Source of the DNA: CAUVKI01 sp963552605
Lineage (GTDB): Bacteria; Bacillota; Clostridia; Tissierellales; Peptoniphilaceae
Assembly: GCA_963552605.1 (NCBI GenBank)
Contig: CAUVKI010000002.1
Span: forward strand, 1 to 64,000
DNA: 64,000 bases
Reading direction: 5' to 3'
This document shows, one piece after another, positions 1 to 8,175 of the stretch (position 1 is the stretch's first letter; every line of letters begins with the position of its first letter). Position numbers and translations under genes: made by a program. The notes under the pieces are model-generated. The model did not search any database, was not told the DNA's origin, and saw only the letters and a list, made by a program, of their open reading frames with translations.

Positions 1-81
1 GTATTACAAATAGAGATTGGTTAAAATCAATGATTTAAAAGAAGAATAGTATTATAGAGCTTTTGAGTCAGCCTCTCCTAT

Positions 82-804
82 TTAGAAACCTCCGCCATAA
101 ACATGAGAACCATCTTTCGGCTGTTCAACTCGATTAGCTTTTGTATACTTCACAAACTCGTCAAAGGTGCAGGACTCTCTTTCGCCTCTCTCTCCGAACT
201 TAAAAAGATCCTTATAGTAATGCACATTCCACGAATTCTGCACACTCATATCAAAGCAGGGAAACACCAGCGAATTTTTGCAGTCAAGCAGAAAACAATC
301 TGGTGATAACAACTCTGTCTTCAAGAATTTAAAATCTTTCATCTCTTCCACAGTTCTTGAAGTCTGGTAAGTTCTGAGACTCTCAACAAAGCCTTTTGAA
401 TTTCCTCCGCAATAAACTAGCTTGTAGGAATCCTTGGAACCCGGCTCAAGCTTGACTGCAATAAAAGATTCCGCAACCCCATTAACCTCGGTTACAAATT
501 CCCACACACCCCTGTCCACTGGGACAAGCTTATCCTCATTCTCAAATTTGTCCCAATCAATGCTATAAATCTTTCTGCCTCTCCCCAATCTGAATCTTCG
601 TACATCGCCGTCCAACTTTAAATCGGGGCTTCTTCTTACTAAATCCCTTACGGCATCCAACCTGCCTCCCGCAGCGATTATTGCAGCTTTAGGAACTTCC
701 GATTGTTCAAATTCCAAATCCTCATACACATTCCTGCTTGCCGCATACGAAGCAGCAGCAAGACTAAAGAATATTGCGAAGATTAAAAAAAACACCTTCT
801 TCAT
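82..804 (-). CDS. secreted hypothetical protein, 240 aa
   Basis: I do not recognise a family. The protein starts with a clear signal peptide (residues 1 to about 21, ending in an Ala-rich SYA-A site), so it is probably exported. The rest is soluble, charged and mixed alpha/beta in composition, with two Cys pairs near residues 170-185 and a late Cys. The ATG follows a good AAAGGAG site. It lies 24 bases downstream of the secreted C70-like protease gene on the same strand, so the two are probably co-transcribed; a role as partner, inhibitor or substrate of the protease is only a guess from that position. No terminator is visible between its stop and the window edge. Confidence 0.75.
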   Translation of the reverse strand: MKKVFFLIFAIFFSLAAASYAASRNVYEDLEFEQSEVPKAAIIAAGGRLDAVRDLVRRSPDLKLDGDVRRFRLGRGRKIYSIDWDKFENEDKLVPVDRGVWEFVTEVNGVAESFIAVKLEPGSKDSYKLVYCGGNSKGFVESLRTYQTSRTVEEMKDFKFLKTELLSPDCFLLDCKNSLVFPCFDMSVQNSWNVHYYKDLFKFGERGERESCTFDEFVKYTKANRVEQPKDGSHVYGGGF

Positions 805-828
805 TTTCTTTCTCCTTTCTATTTTGAA

Positions 829-1386
829 TTATCTGAAATCATATATCGTTACTGCCCAAAAATGATCGTATGCATACCCACCCCTTACAACATTATAATC
901 CATCAACTGAAATCTGCCAGTCTCAGGATCCATAATGGACACGCAGTCTTCACCCATAGGAAGCATCGCATACCCATTAGCTAACACCAAGTGTCCTATC
1001 TCCGTGTAAGGATAAAGCCAACCAATGAGCATAGGTCTTCTCTGGATAGATATCTCCGATTTTATGGAGTCGAAATACAAGTAAGACCATATACGTGAAC
1101 TGACGCCATAATAACTCAACCCATCCAAAATCTCACGTGGAATTGCTGGTGAATTGTACACCCCTCCTTTGGCTGCTCTGCAAAAATCAGACTGAGATAC
1201 ATATCTTCCAAAGTAATCCAGCACAGATTGGCTGCATGCCGCCCAACACCAATAGCATTTCTCTTGCTTTGCTGGCAAAACTCTGACAAAATCATGCATA
1301 GGATATGCATGCACAACGCAGGTGTTAAAAACCATAACCAGAATAACCAACAAAACCAAAATTCGCTTACCTTTTTCCCAAAGCAA
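829..1386 (-). CDS. secreted papain-like cysteine protease, C70 (AvrRpt2-like) type
   Basis: The motif KCYWCWAACSQSVLDYFG (residues 43-60) is the nucleophile region of the papain-like C70 family, with Cys47 as likely nucleophile and Gln41 as possible oxyanion-hole residue. His132 in GHLVLANGY and Asp153 in IMDPETG sit where the rest of the triad is expected. Residues 8-27 form a signal peptide, so the enzyme should act outside the cell. At 185 aa it is little more than the catalytic domain. The start is a TTG four bases after GGAGG; no ATG fits. A promoter lies at 1440-1468, and the small secreted gene at 82-804 follows, so this is the first gene of a two-gene unit. Family assignment is by motif only; substrate unknown. 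Confidence 0.75.
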   Translation of the reverse strand: MLWEKGKRILVLLVILVMVFNTCVVHAYPMHDFVRVLPAKQEKCYWCWAACSQSVLDYFGRYVSQSDFCRAAKGGVYNSPAIPREILDGLSYYGVSSRIWSYLYFDSIKSEISIQRRPMLIGWLYPYTEIGHLVLANGYAMLPMGEDCVSIMDPETGRFQLMDYNVVRGGYAYDHFWAVTIYDFR

Positions 1387-1439
1387 TCAGCCTCCAAGAA
1401 TAAAGAGTCTGACTTGATATAACATCTCCCTCGGTTTTG

Positions 1440-1468
1440 AATATAACTCGCATAAATAAAAAATACAA
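1440..1468 (-). promoter_or_regulatory. promoter of the secreted protease gene
   Basis: Reading the minus strand, TTGTAT (1463-1468) and TATATT (1440-1445) are separated by exactly 17 bases, a good housekeeping-sigma promoter. The predicted start of transcription is about 45 bases before the TTG start codon at 1386. Confidence 0.6.
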
Positions 1469-1785
1469 GCATTATTTTTTATTTCACGCATAAAGTTATT
1501 TTTAAGAAAAATATTGTATGTGTAAAAATAATTAAATAACAAATTTTTCATAGCCAATTGGTTTGGCAATCTATCTAACATCTTATAAATCGAATCTAGC
1601 TCTATGTTCTCTATTATTATTTCCCAACAAACAAATCCACTGTTGCTTCCTCAGATTTTTCAGATGAACTACGAGTAGAAATTCATATTTATAGTTGCAG
1701 GTTATAGTATTTTAATCTTATAAGCCGAATAAATTAAAAAATAAAACGCAGGAATTGCAAGGAGGGCTGATTCGTAATTCTAAGT

Positions 1786-1805
1786 TAATCGACTATAATC
1801 GACTA
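1786..1805. repeat. two tandem copies of a 10-base unit
   Basis: TAATCGACTA occurs twice with no gap at 1786-1795 and 1796-1805, in non-coding DNA. It could be a binding site for a dimeric or tandem regulator, but no nearby promoter shows a clear relation to it. Confidence 0.4.
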
Positions 1806-1899
1806 CAAATTGCTCTCTCAAACCTCCCTGATTTTTCCATTAAGCCGAAAAAACTTATTGTGTAAAAATTTTTCAAGTGAAACAAGCAGATGTTATAGA

Positions 1900-1943
1900 A
1901 AAATAAAAAGGCTAAATTCAACTTTTATCTGTTGAATTTAGCC
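1900..1943 (-). terminator. rho-independent terminator of the 928-aa secreted protein gene
   Basis: A perfect 13-base-pair stem (arms 1910-1922 and 1931-1943) with an 8-base loop is followed on the minus strand by a run of T residues (1900-1909). It closes the two-gene unit 6872 to 1976. Confidence 0.9.
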
Positions 1944-1975
1944 ATTTGTTTTGCTCTTATGGGAGTTTTGTTTTT

Positions 1976-4762
1976 TTACGGGTTTAATGTGAAATCCACG
2001 ATTCCGAGAATTTTTCCATCAGTGTTAATCATATAAACTCTAAGTTTTTTTGAGGTATCAAGCTCCGCAGCGGGTATCCCGGTGAGAGGTGCCGTTTTCG
2101 CATTGCCATACCACGAAATGGGAGCAAACATCAACGGAGCATCGGTCGGATCCAGATTTTCATATTTGAATACCTTGGTTTCACCGTAAATTCCACCTGA
2201 ATGGTTGTAAGTGAGTTCAGGAATCTTATAAACTACTCCTTCGAGATTTAACACAGGCGGATTACCCTGACCGCTGATATCGAAATCATCCGCTTTCGGA
2301 TAATTTGTATTGGGAATTAGCTTATTAGGGCTGTCGAGCTTTTTAACATTTCCATTCGCATCAACCAAGTATGCCGTATAGTCGTCAGGCGAGTCGAACC
2401 AAGGCGAGGTTCTTCCTGCGGTGATCGACACCTCTCCCTCTACAAATTTCTTTGAGGGACTAAGCATAGTGGAGAACACAGCCTTATCCTTAAATGATTC
2501 ACCAATTTGGAAAGAATTCGGAACAAAGAAAAGCGTAGCTTCTTCTGTGAGATTTTTATAAGTCACCAAGAACTTATCATACTTTTCATTGCCCTCTTTC
2601 GTATATTCCTTTATATAAAATACAATATCATCAGCTTCGGGAGCTGTTCCGTCCGTTATTTCAAATTCAACCTCATGGATATTGTCTTCTCTGTCCATAC
2701 TCACAAGCATATATTTTCCAAGTTTCTGCCAAGTGCTGTCATCTCCCACATTAACAGTTCCCTGAGCATTTTTCTTAGACCAGATTACATTTGCCTCGGT
2801 CTTTAGGAAAGCAGGTTTATCTGCGGAAGTTTGGTAAGCATTTTTCTTGCCTTCGTCCAAAAGGAATACTGACGCACTCTTTCCGTCATCAAACTTAACC
2901 TTAACTCTCTTTCCTTGCAATTCCCTGTCGGTAACCGTCCCGTTCATAATACCTGTGAAATTATCATTAAGCGGATCTCCATAACCCACGGCGAATTTCT
3001 TCGCTTCTCCGTCAACCATTTCTATATATGCCAAATCCAACGGATAGTACAGTCCGTCTTTTCCCTGTAAAATCGCAATGAACTTTTTCCCTATGTCATC
3101 TGCGGATTTATAAGCTCTAAACTTCGCCACGCCGTCTTTGACTTGCGAAGAATATTTGGGTCGTATTCCGGCGAAAGCGGTGGCGAAAGAAGCATCAAAT
3201 GAATTGTAAAAATCAGAGCCCGGAACAGTCTTCTTATTTCCTCCGAAATCCAATACGCTCGGATTTTTGAAACGAATATTATGCATAATCTCAAGTGCAT
3301 CTTTTGCATTTGCAACTATCGGGTAGAGCATTACAAAACCGTCATTTGAATTTTGGGCTTTGATTTCAAAATCTTCCGTATTCTTCACCTTTTTAGCTGC
3401 AATTTCAACTTTTGAAAATTTCTTTGAGGTATCAATATCAAGCCCCGCAAGATTTGTTATTCTCGGGAATTTATCCGTTATAAAACTTATGGGAAGAGTT
3501 GAAACGGGACTTGTGCGCTTGGGATCTCCCACCTTATTTACAACTTCCACATGAATCTCTCCCGTGAAAGCATTTCCGTTGAATAATTGTGCCACATCTG
3601 CGGGACTCAAAGTATAGACCAATTTCTCGGGAGCGGAAAAGTTTTCCCCGAAGTATGACGATTTGGATTTATCGTCGAGAGTGTCCTGCGAAATTGAAAT
3701 CGACTGAGATTTTTTTTCGGTGTACACGTTAAAAGCAATTTCCGCATCTTCAGCTTCGATTTTTTCAAATACCAACAAGTTTAATGACGGTTTGAAGTAA
3801 AATTCAGCCTTGGGAAATCTTGAAAGATCAACGAGAGTTTTTGCAGCGGAGGGGAAGCTCTCCTCCATGCTCTTATTCTTATAGATGGGATAGATTCTCA
3901 CGCTGTATCTTCCGGTGTTCAGGTTAGGGGAGCTAAGATAATCCGAAAAGTCGAAACGATCCATATAATAGACTTTTGCTTTAAGGATATCCAAATTCGT
4001 ATAATCTTCTTTGTGAATTAAGGTGCTCAGAGCTTCCTCTTCATCTCTCAAAAGAACCGCCCTGAAACCCGTCAGATAGTTTTCAAAATCTTCTTTTGTG
4101 TATGAATAGGAGAATGAAAAAATGTTTTTGACTGCCGTTGAATTGTCTTCCCATTTTATATCCCCCTCTTTGGAGCTCCAAAGTTTTGATTGAAAATCCA
4201 GTGCAGCCTGCTGAAGCTGTCCGACCAATTCCAACTCTCTCTCCCTTGTGAGAGAAGAAGTGCTGTGAAGATTTTTAATTCTGTCCAAGTTTTTTCTGAA
4301 AGTTTTTCTGGAGCCGATTTTATAAAAATCCGCCTTTATCTTTCCGGACTCCTTCCCCTCGGATTTAGTGTAAAGGTTTTCACACAAACTCAGCATATAG
4401 TCATATTTGGGAAGAAAACCTCTTGCGACGGTTTTTTTGAGCTTTTCCCCCTTCTGACCCGAAAGTCCTTGAGCCACTGAAATCCTGTATATCTTGGAAG
4501 GATCGGGCTTCTCTTTCATTCTTATTCTCACGGATGTGCCGCTCTTACTCACAACTACTATATCGTGCTTTACACCTCTGTCATCAAGCACTTTTATATA
4601 ACTTTCAAGCTTTTGCGTCAAATCTATCGGAGAACTGAACTTTATCTCGAAAGTATGGTTCTTCTCAACCAAGAGAATGGACTCGTCAAATGCTCTCACT
4701 CTGTCGGAAGAAAATGACAGAAACATAAGTAATGCTAAAATCAAAAATAAAAGGCGTTTCAT
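1976..4762 (-). CDS. large secreted protein with N-terminal SbsA/Big_5-like Ig domain, 928 aa
   Basis: A signal peptide (residues 1-24) is followed by a domain at about 30-115 with the pattern hydrophobic-x-IKFSSPID ... VRIRMKEKPDPSKIYRISV, typical of the SbsA_Ig/Big_5 Ig-like fold. The remaining 800 residues are beta-rich and Lys/Asp-rich and may hold more Ig-like repeats, but I cannot assign them. There is no LPXTG motif, SLH domain or C-terminal membrane anchor, so attachment to the surface is unclear. The ATG follows GAGGGGG. It lies 19 bases downstream of a paralogue (4782-6872) with the same N-terminal domain, so they form an operon. The function is probably structural or adhesive at the cell surface; that is inference. 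Confidence 0.8.
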   Translation of the reverse strand: MKRLLFLILALLMFLSFSSDRVRAFDESILLVEKNHTFEIKFSSPIDLTQKLESYIKVLDDRGVKHDIVVVSKSGTSVRIRMKEKPDPSKIYRISVAQGLSGQKGEKLKKTVARGFLPKYDYMLSLCENLYTKSEGKESGKIKADFYKIGSRKTFRKNLDRIKNLHSTSSLTRERELELVGQLQQAALDFQSKLWSSKEGDIKWEDNSTAVKNIFSFSYSYTKEDFENYLTGFRAVLLRDEEEALSTLIHKEDYTNLDILKAKVYYMDRFDFSDYLSSPNLNTGRYSVRIYPIYKNKSMEESFPSAAKTLVDLSRFPKAEFYFKPSLNLLVFEKIEAEDAEIAFNVYTEKKSQSISISQDTLDDKSKSSYFGENFSAPEKLVYTLSPADVAQLFNGNAFTGEIHVEVVNKVGDPKRTSPVSTLPISFITDKFPRITNLAGLDIDTSKKFSKVEIAAKKVKNTEDFEIKAQNSNDGFVMLYPIVANAKDALEIMHNIRFKNPSVLDFGGNKKTVPGSDFYNSFDASFATAFAGIRPKYSSQVKDGVAKFRAYKSADDIGKKFIAILQGKDGLYYPLDLAYIEMVDGEAKKFAVGYGDPLNDNFTGIMNGTVTDRELQGKRVKVKFDDGKSASVFLLDEGKKNAYQTSADKPAFLKTEANVIWSKKNAQGTVNVGDDSTWQKLGKYMLVSMDREDNIHEVEFEITDGTAPEADDIVFYIKEYTKEGNEKYDKFLVTYKNLTEEATLFFVPNSFQIGESFKDKAVFSTMLSPSKKFVEGEVSITAGRTSPWFDSPDDYTAYLVDANGNVKKLDSPNKLIPNTNYPKADDFDISGQGNPPVLNLEGVVYKIPELTYNHSGGIYGETKVFKYENLDPTDAPLMFAPISWYGNAKTAPLTGIPAAELDTSKKLRVYMINTDGKILGIVDFTLNP

Positions 4763-4781
4763 AAATTTACCCCCTCTTTCA

Positions 4782-6872
4782 CTAAGGAATTCTTACTTCT
4801 TTAACTTCGAGCTTATCTCCCTCAAGCAGCACCAAGAAAAGTGTTTCATTTGAGGGATTTGCCTTCAAATTTATGGAAACGGTTCCCTTTGCATAGGGCT
4901 TATCCGAAATCGTTTCGGAAATCAGACGATTTTCCCTCTCCAAACGTTTTAAAAGCGAAATTTTTTCCCTTGTATTTCCCGCTTCAATATAATCGTGATA
5001 CTGTGATTCCGTGAGTACGAATGCGCTTAAGAAATGATAGCCGTAATCTCCGGGATCATACTCAAATTTTATGACTCCGTTTTGATAGCTAATGCTCTTT
5101 ATACTCTCTCTCTTATTTTCCTCAAAGAGATTTAAAATCATATTCTCAATCGGATAATAAATCCCGTTTTTATCCTCTATGACAAGGAAATACTTTCCCT
5201 TTTCAAGTCTTGAGGTATTGAGTCTAATTATTCCCTGAGAGTCGCTTTTTTCGACCACATTGTGTTCCTTAATAAGAATTCTTCCGTGCGTACTTAGGAG
5301 GCGTGAGCGAAAATCTTTATAAAGCCCTTTCGTATCGTAATTTTTATAGCGAATATCGTTCACATAGTCTTTCAGAATAATCTCCCAGTCAAAGTCCGAG
5401 CTGTTGTTAAGGAGTACCGAAAAGATATGAAGAGTTGCAGGAGTATTGGTTTCAATTGAGAGTATATTCCCCCTTTCCAAAGGAAAAATCTCATACTCTT
5501 TATTGGGATTTAAAATGCTCTTCTCCTGATCCTTTGAAAGATTATATATGGAAGATACTTTCGGAAGAAGATCCGTGCCGAACTCTATGGGAACTTTCGG
5601 AATCTCATTTATCAAACGACCGTTTTTGTCATAGTAAAAGAGAGAGCAGGTTGTGCTTATTCCGTTATTTTTATTTACCTTAAGGAAGTCTATGGCTTTT
5701 GGATATCTCCCCATATTTAAGTATCGGCAATAACTTTTTCTTAAAGGAGTCATAAGATACCCTAAAGCATTTTCAGTTTCACTCACTTCTTTAGAACCGA
5801 GAGAAAGTATTTCGGAATTTTTCCCGCTCATTAACACCGCTTCATATCTTTCGGCGTCCTTAACATAGGGAATTTCCAATATATTTGCCCAAGAGAGATA
5901 TCTAAGACTTTTATCAACTATCGAATCCCCCTCAGAAATCAGAGAACAGGAGGAGTCTTTGGTGTAATAGATGACTTCGGAAGAAACATTTTTGAACACC
6001 GGCTTAATCTTCAGTTTATAGTAGTCTTTAGGAAGTCCCCTAAGGAGCGAGGTTACATCAATGTTTTTATAGGTGAGTTTCAGTTCATCTCCCGATGTAT
6101 CCGGCACTTCGTCGGGTTCCAAGGTTTCACTTCGACCTTTCGGAATGAAAAATCTCGGCTGAAATTCTCCCGCAGGCTCAATTTTTATCTCAAATCCCAA
6201 GAGATTATTTTCAACATCTAACCGTTTGTCTTTTAAAAACTTGTAGTAAAAGGATATCCTCGAAGAATACTGTCTTTTTTCCTCACAGACCACCTCCCCC
6301 GAATGTTTAATCACCCTTGAGCGATTTGCGATATTTACCGCCTCTTTCAAATCATTAGCCCAAAGAGCTTTTTCAAAATCCGTCTTGATATACGGCGCTC
6401 TGTCGGTAAGTTTTATGAGTGCATTATGGAAAGCATTTCTCGTGCCGAAAGCCACCTCTCCCTCCTTGGAGCCTTCTTTAAGAGAGTCGTAAAACTCATA
6501 TGCTTTGGAAAGAGCCGTGTTGATTTCAAGGGCGGCTTTTTTTGAATACTCATTTTTAATGCTCTTATTGTGAGAGAGTTTTCCCTTGCGAACAGTAACT
6601 GTATAAATCTTTCCCACATCAAGCTTGTCTTTCGGTTTAAGTTTAACCTCTCTCTTATCACTTCCCGAATAAAGCTCAAACGGCAGCAGCAAATTTCTCT
6701 CATCGGTGAAGATAACAGCTCCGTCGATAATCTCGGAAGATTCAATCGGCATATTGAACCTAATTGTAAAGATATGATCAGGGGATACAAAGAGCATTTT
6801 TTCATCTGATGCACTCACTCGCATACTCATCAAAATTAAGATGATAAGCCCCAACCAAATTTTTTTTCTCAT
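4782..6872 (-). CDS. secreted protein with N-terminal Ig-like domain, paralogue of the 928-aa protein
   Basis: The signal peptide is followed by a domain (about residues 25-105) that aligns with that of the downstream gene: both read as a hydrophobic strand, F-x-I-x-F-x-x-P-I, then K-I-Y-x-V-x-V near the end. The remainder is unique. I place the start at the ATG at 6872 (MRKKIWLG), nine bases after GGAG; a TTG five codons upstream overlaps that site. The protein is then 696 aa. A promoter with an extended -10 lies at 6910-6939. It is the first gene of a two-gene unit. The function is not known; a surface or matrix role is inferred from the signal peptide and Ig-like fold. Confidence 0.78.
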   Translation of the reverse strand: MRKKIWLGLIILILMSMRVSASDEKMLFVSPDHIFTIRFNMPIESSEIIDGAVIFTDERNLLLPFELYSGSDKREVKLKPKDKLDVGKIYTVTVRKGKLSHNKSIKNEYSKKAALEINTALSKAYEFYDSLKEGSKEGEVAFGTRNAFHNALIKLTDRAPYIKTDFEKALWANDLKEAVNIANRSRVIKHSGEVVCEEKRQYSSRISFYYKFLKDKRLDVENNLLGFEIKIEPAGEFQPRFFIPKGRSETLEPDEVPDTSGDELKLTYKNIDVTSLLRGLPKDYYKLKIKPVFKNVSSEVIYYTKDSSCSLISEGDSIVDKSLRYLSWANILEIPYVKDAERYEAVLMSGKNSEILSLGSKEVSETENALGYLMTPLRKSYCRYLNMGRYPKAIDFLKVNKNNGISTTCSLFYYDKNGRLINEIPKVPIEFGTDLLPKVSSIYNLSKDQEKSILNPNKEYEIFPLERGNILSIETNTPATLHIFSVLLNNSSDFDWEIILKDYVNDIRYKNYDTKGLYKDFRSRLLSTHGRILIKEHNVVEKSDSQGIIRLNTSRLEKGKYFLVIEDKNGIYYPIENMILNLFEENKRESIKSISYQNGVIKFEYDPGDYGYHFLSAFVLTESQYHDYIEAGNTREKISLLKRLERENRLISETISDKPYAKGTVSINLKANPSNETLFLVLLEGDKLEVKEVRIP

Positions 6873-6909
6873 TCCTCTCAGCTCCAATCAATTTATAATC
6901 ACTCTTGCC

Positions 6910-6939
6910 ATTATATCATATCGGTATCGCTTGTGATAA
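6910..6939 (-). promoter_or_regulatory. promoter of the paired Ig-like secreted protein genes
   Basis: On the minus strand TTATCA (6934-6939) and TATAAT (6910-6915) are 18 bases apart, and the -10 is preceded by TGA, giving an extended -10. Transcription should begin about 30 bases before the ATG at 6872. Confidence 0.6.
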
Positions 6940-6985
6940 AGTTAATTTTTTAAATTTCGTTTATGCAGCTCCACTAAAAAACGGC

Positions 6986-7013
6986 AATAAAAAAGAGCTT
7001 TAAAAGCTCTTTT
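6986..7013 (-). terminator. terminator of the Rpn-family gene
   Basis: The symmetrical sequence AAAAGAGCTTTTAAAGCTCTTTT forms a hairpin just after the stop codon at 7019 and runs into T residues on the minus strand. The symmetry means it could also act on plus-strand transcripts. Confidence 0.75.
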
Positions 7014-7018
7014 GCTCC

Positions 7019-8041
7019 TCAATAAAGAGCCTTAACTTCCTCTATGGGAAGTCCGGTTGCGGCTACAATATCTCCTAATGAAAAATTCAGCGCAACCAGC
7101 TGTCTTGCCGTTTTAATCACACCTTCTCTTATACCTTTTTCCATACCTTTTTCCATACCTTTTTCCATACCTTTTTCCATACCTTTTTCCATACCTTTTT
7201 TCATTCCCTTTTCCATTCCTTCTCTTGTAGCTTCTTCTTTGACCTTTATCAAAATATCTTCTGCCATATACTCCGCAACTGACATCATTTCCGTTTCTCC
7301 TTTCTCTTCTCCGAAGGCTCTCTTATAAATATCCTCTACAAGTTTTTTTTGTGCTTTCGCTTCTTCTTTTGTCTTTGCCGTTTTGCTCCCCAGCATATAG
7401 ATCATATAAGAATGAAGGGCAGAAGGTAAACTATCTTCCCAGACGGCTCTGAAAGCTTCAATAGTTTCCAAAAAATTTTCTATCATATGCTTAGGATCTC
7501 TCATAGCATCGCTTAAGACCTTAAAAAAGATCTTAGTTTCCATATTTTCTCTGAGTTCTTTCTCGTCAAATTTTGAAACATCTAAGAATTTATATGAAAA
7601 GTTTAGGAGCTCTGCTGTCGTATCGTCCGGCAATTCCTTAAGGTAGGAATACTCCGAAAGGAAGTGACCTGTGGGTTCCCAGTTGTCCTTTCCATTGTAG
7701 ATTACAATCGGTATTACAGGAGCAACCTTTCCCTTTTCCGCTTCCCTTTGTATGAGGTCGTGCAGGTATTTGAACAGTTGCAGAGCTAATTTCGGATCGG
7801 GACTGCTTTTGTGCTCAATGAGGATATAAAGAAAAACTTCGCCTCCGCCTTTCAAAAAAATCCTAAATAGAGCATCGCTTTGATGCTTCTTTAAATCCCC
7901 GGTGATAAATTCCGTCTTTTCACTTCCGGTTTTAGAAAAGTCAATCCTGTTATAAAGCTTTTCATTCAGAACAAGCTTAAGAGTACCCTTAATCACTTTG
8001 GGTTTTTCCATATTATGTTTGACAAACTCATCGTGGTTCAT
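7019..8041 (-). CDS. Rpn family recombination-promoting nuclease / putative transposase (PD-(D/E)XK)
   Basis: Residues 18-200 match the Rpn/Transposase_31 family: Asp56 in QSDALF and Glu76-His-Lys78 in LYILIEHKS form the PD-(D/E)XK core, and VIPIVIYNGKDNW is the usual following strand. E. coli relatives (RpnA-E) are DNA endonucleases that raise RecA-independent recombination. Near residues 275-305 the protein carries about seven tandem GMEK-like units, followed by a short C-terminal helix (LGDIVAATGLPIEEVKAL) common in these proteins. The gene stands alone between its own extended -10 promoter and its own terminator. No inverted repeats or target duplications are visible, so it is not part of a recognisable insertion sequence. 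Confidence 0.85.
   Translation of the reverse strand: MNHDEFVKHNMEKPKVIKGTLKLVLNEKLYNRIDFSKTGSEKTEFITGDLKKHQSDALFRIFLKGGGEVFLYILIEHKSSPDPKLALQLFKYLHDLIQREAEKGKVAPVIPIVIYNGKDNWEPTGHFLSEYSYLKELPDDTTAELLNFSYKFLDVSKFDEKELRENMETKIFFKVLSDAMRDPKHMIENFLETIEAFRAVWEDSLPSALHSYMIYMLGSKTAKTKEEAKAQKKLVEDIYKRAFGEEKGETEMMSVAEYMAEDILIKVKEEATREGMEKGMKKGMEKGMEKGMEKGMEKGMEKGIREGVIKTARQLVALNFSLGDIVAATGLPIEEVKALY
7131..7220 (-). repeat. tandem 12-base coding repeat (GMEK units)
   Basis: The 12-base unit ATACCTTTTTCC is repeated almost exactly from 7131 to 7200 (about six copies) and degenerates to 7220. On the coding strand it reads Gly-Met-Glu-Lys. Copy number can change without a frameshift, so length variation in the linker is expected between strains. 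Confidence 0.9.
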
Positions 8042-8061
8042 TTAACTACCTCCCGCTGACT

Positions 8062-8067
8062 ATTATA
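8062..8067 (-). promoter_or_regulatory. extended -10 promoter element of the Rpn-family gene
   Basis: A perfect TATAAT preceded by TGG (extended -10) lies about 20 bases upstream of the ATG at 8041, with GGAGG between. No good -35 is present at the normal distance, which fits an extended -10 promoter. Confidence 0.5.
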
Positions 8068-8145
8068 CCACACATTTATGTTTGAAAGCGTTCGCATAGG
8101 AAGCAAACGGTTTAATGATGGCGGAATTTCATCCGAAATCCCGAA

Positions 8146-8168
8146 TAAAAAAAACGCCATTAGGCGTT
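8146..8168 (-). terminator. terminator of the transglutaminase-like gene
   Basis: The stem AACGCC/GGCGTT with a four-base loop (8153-8168) is followed by eight T residues on the minus strand, eight bases beyond the stop at 8176. A T-rich tract also follows on the plus strand, so it may work both ways. Confidence 0.85.
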
Positions 8169-8175
8169 CTTTTTT

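Larger units (their letters stand above)
1387..1975. other. AT-rich intergenic region, 589 bases
   Basis: No convincing gene. It holds the promoter of the protease gene (1440-1468), the terminator of the 928-aa secreted protein gene (1900-1943), and two adjacent exact copies of a ten-base unit TAATCGACTA at 1786-1805. A 64-codon open frame on the minus strand (1387-1581) has no ribosome-binding site and runs through the promoter, so I do not call it. Confidence 0.5.

Noticed and set aside
1387..1581. 64-codon minus-strand frame upstream of the protease gene
   Set aside because: No ribosome-binding site, very AT-rich, and it overlaps the protease promoter.
7131..7220. Regular short repeats that look like a CRISPR or intergenic array
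   Set aside because: The unit is 12 bases with no spacers and lies in frame inside the Rpn-family gene; it encodes GMEK.
7019..8041. Insertion sequence, because the Rpn family is often labelled transposase
   Set aside because: No terminal inverted repeats, target duplication or DDE motif; the family has a nuclease fold and the gene has its own promoter and terminator.
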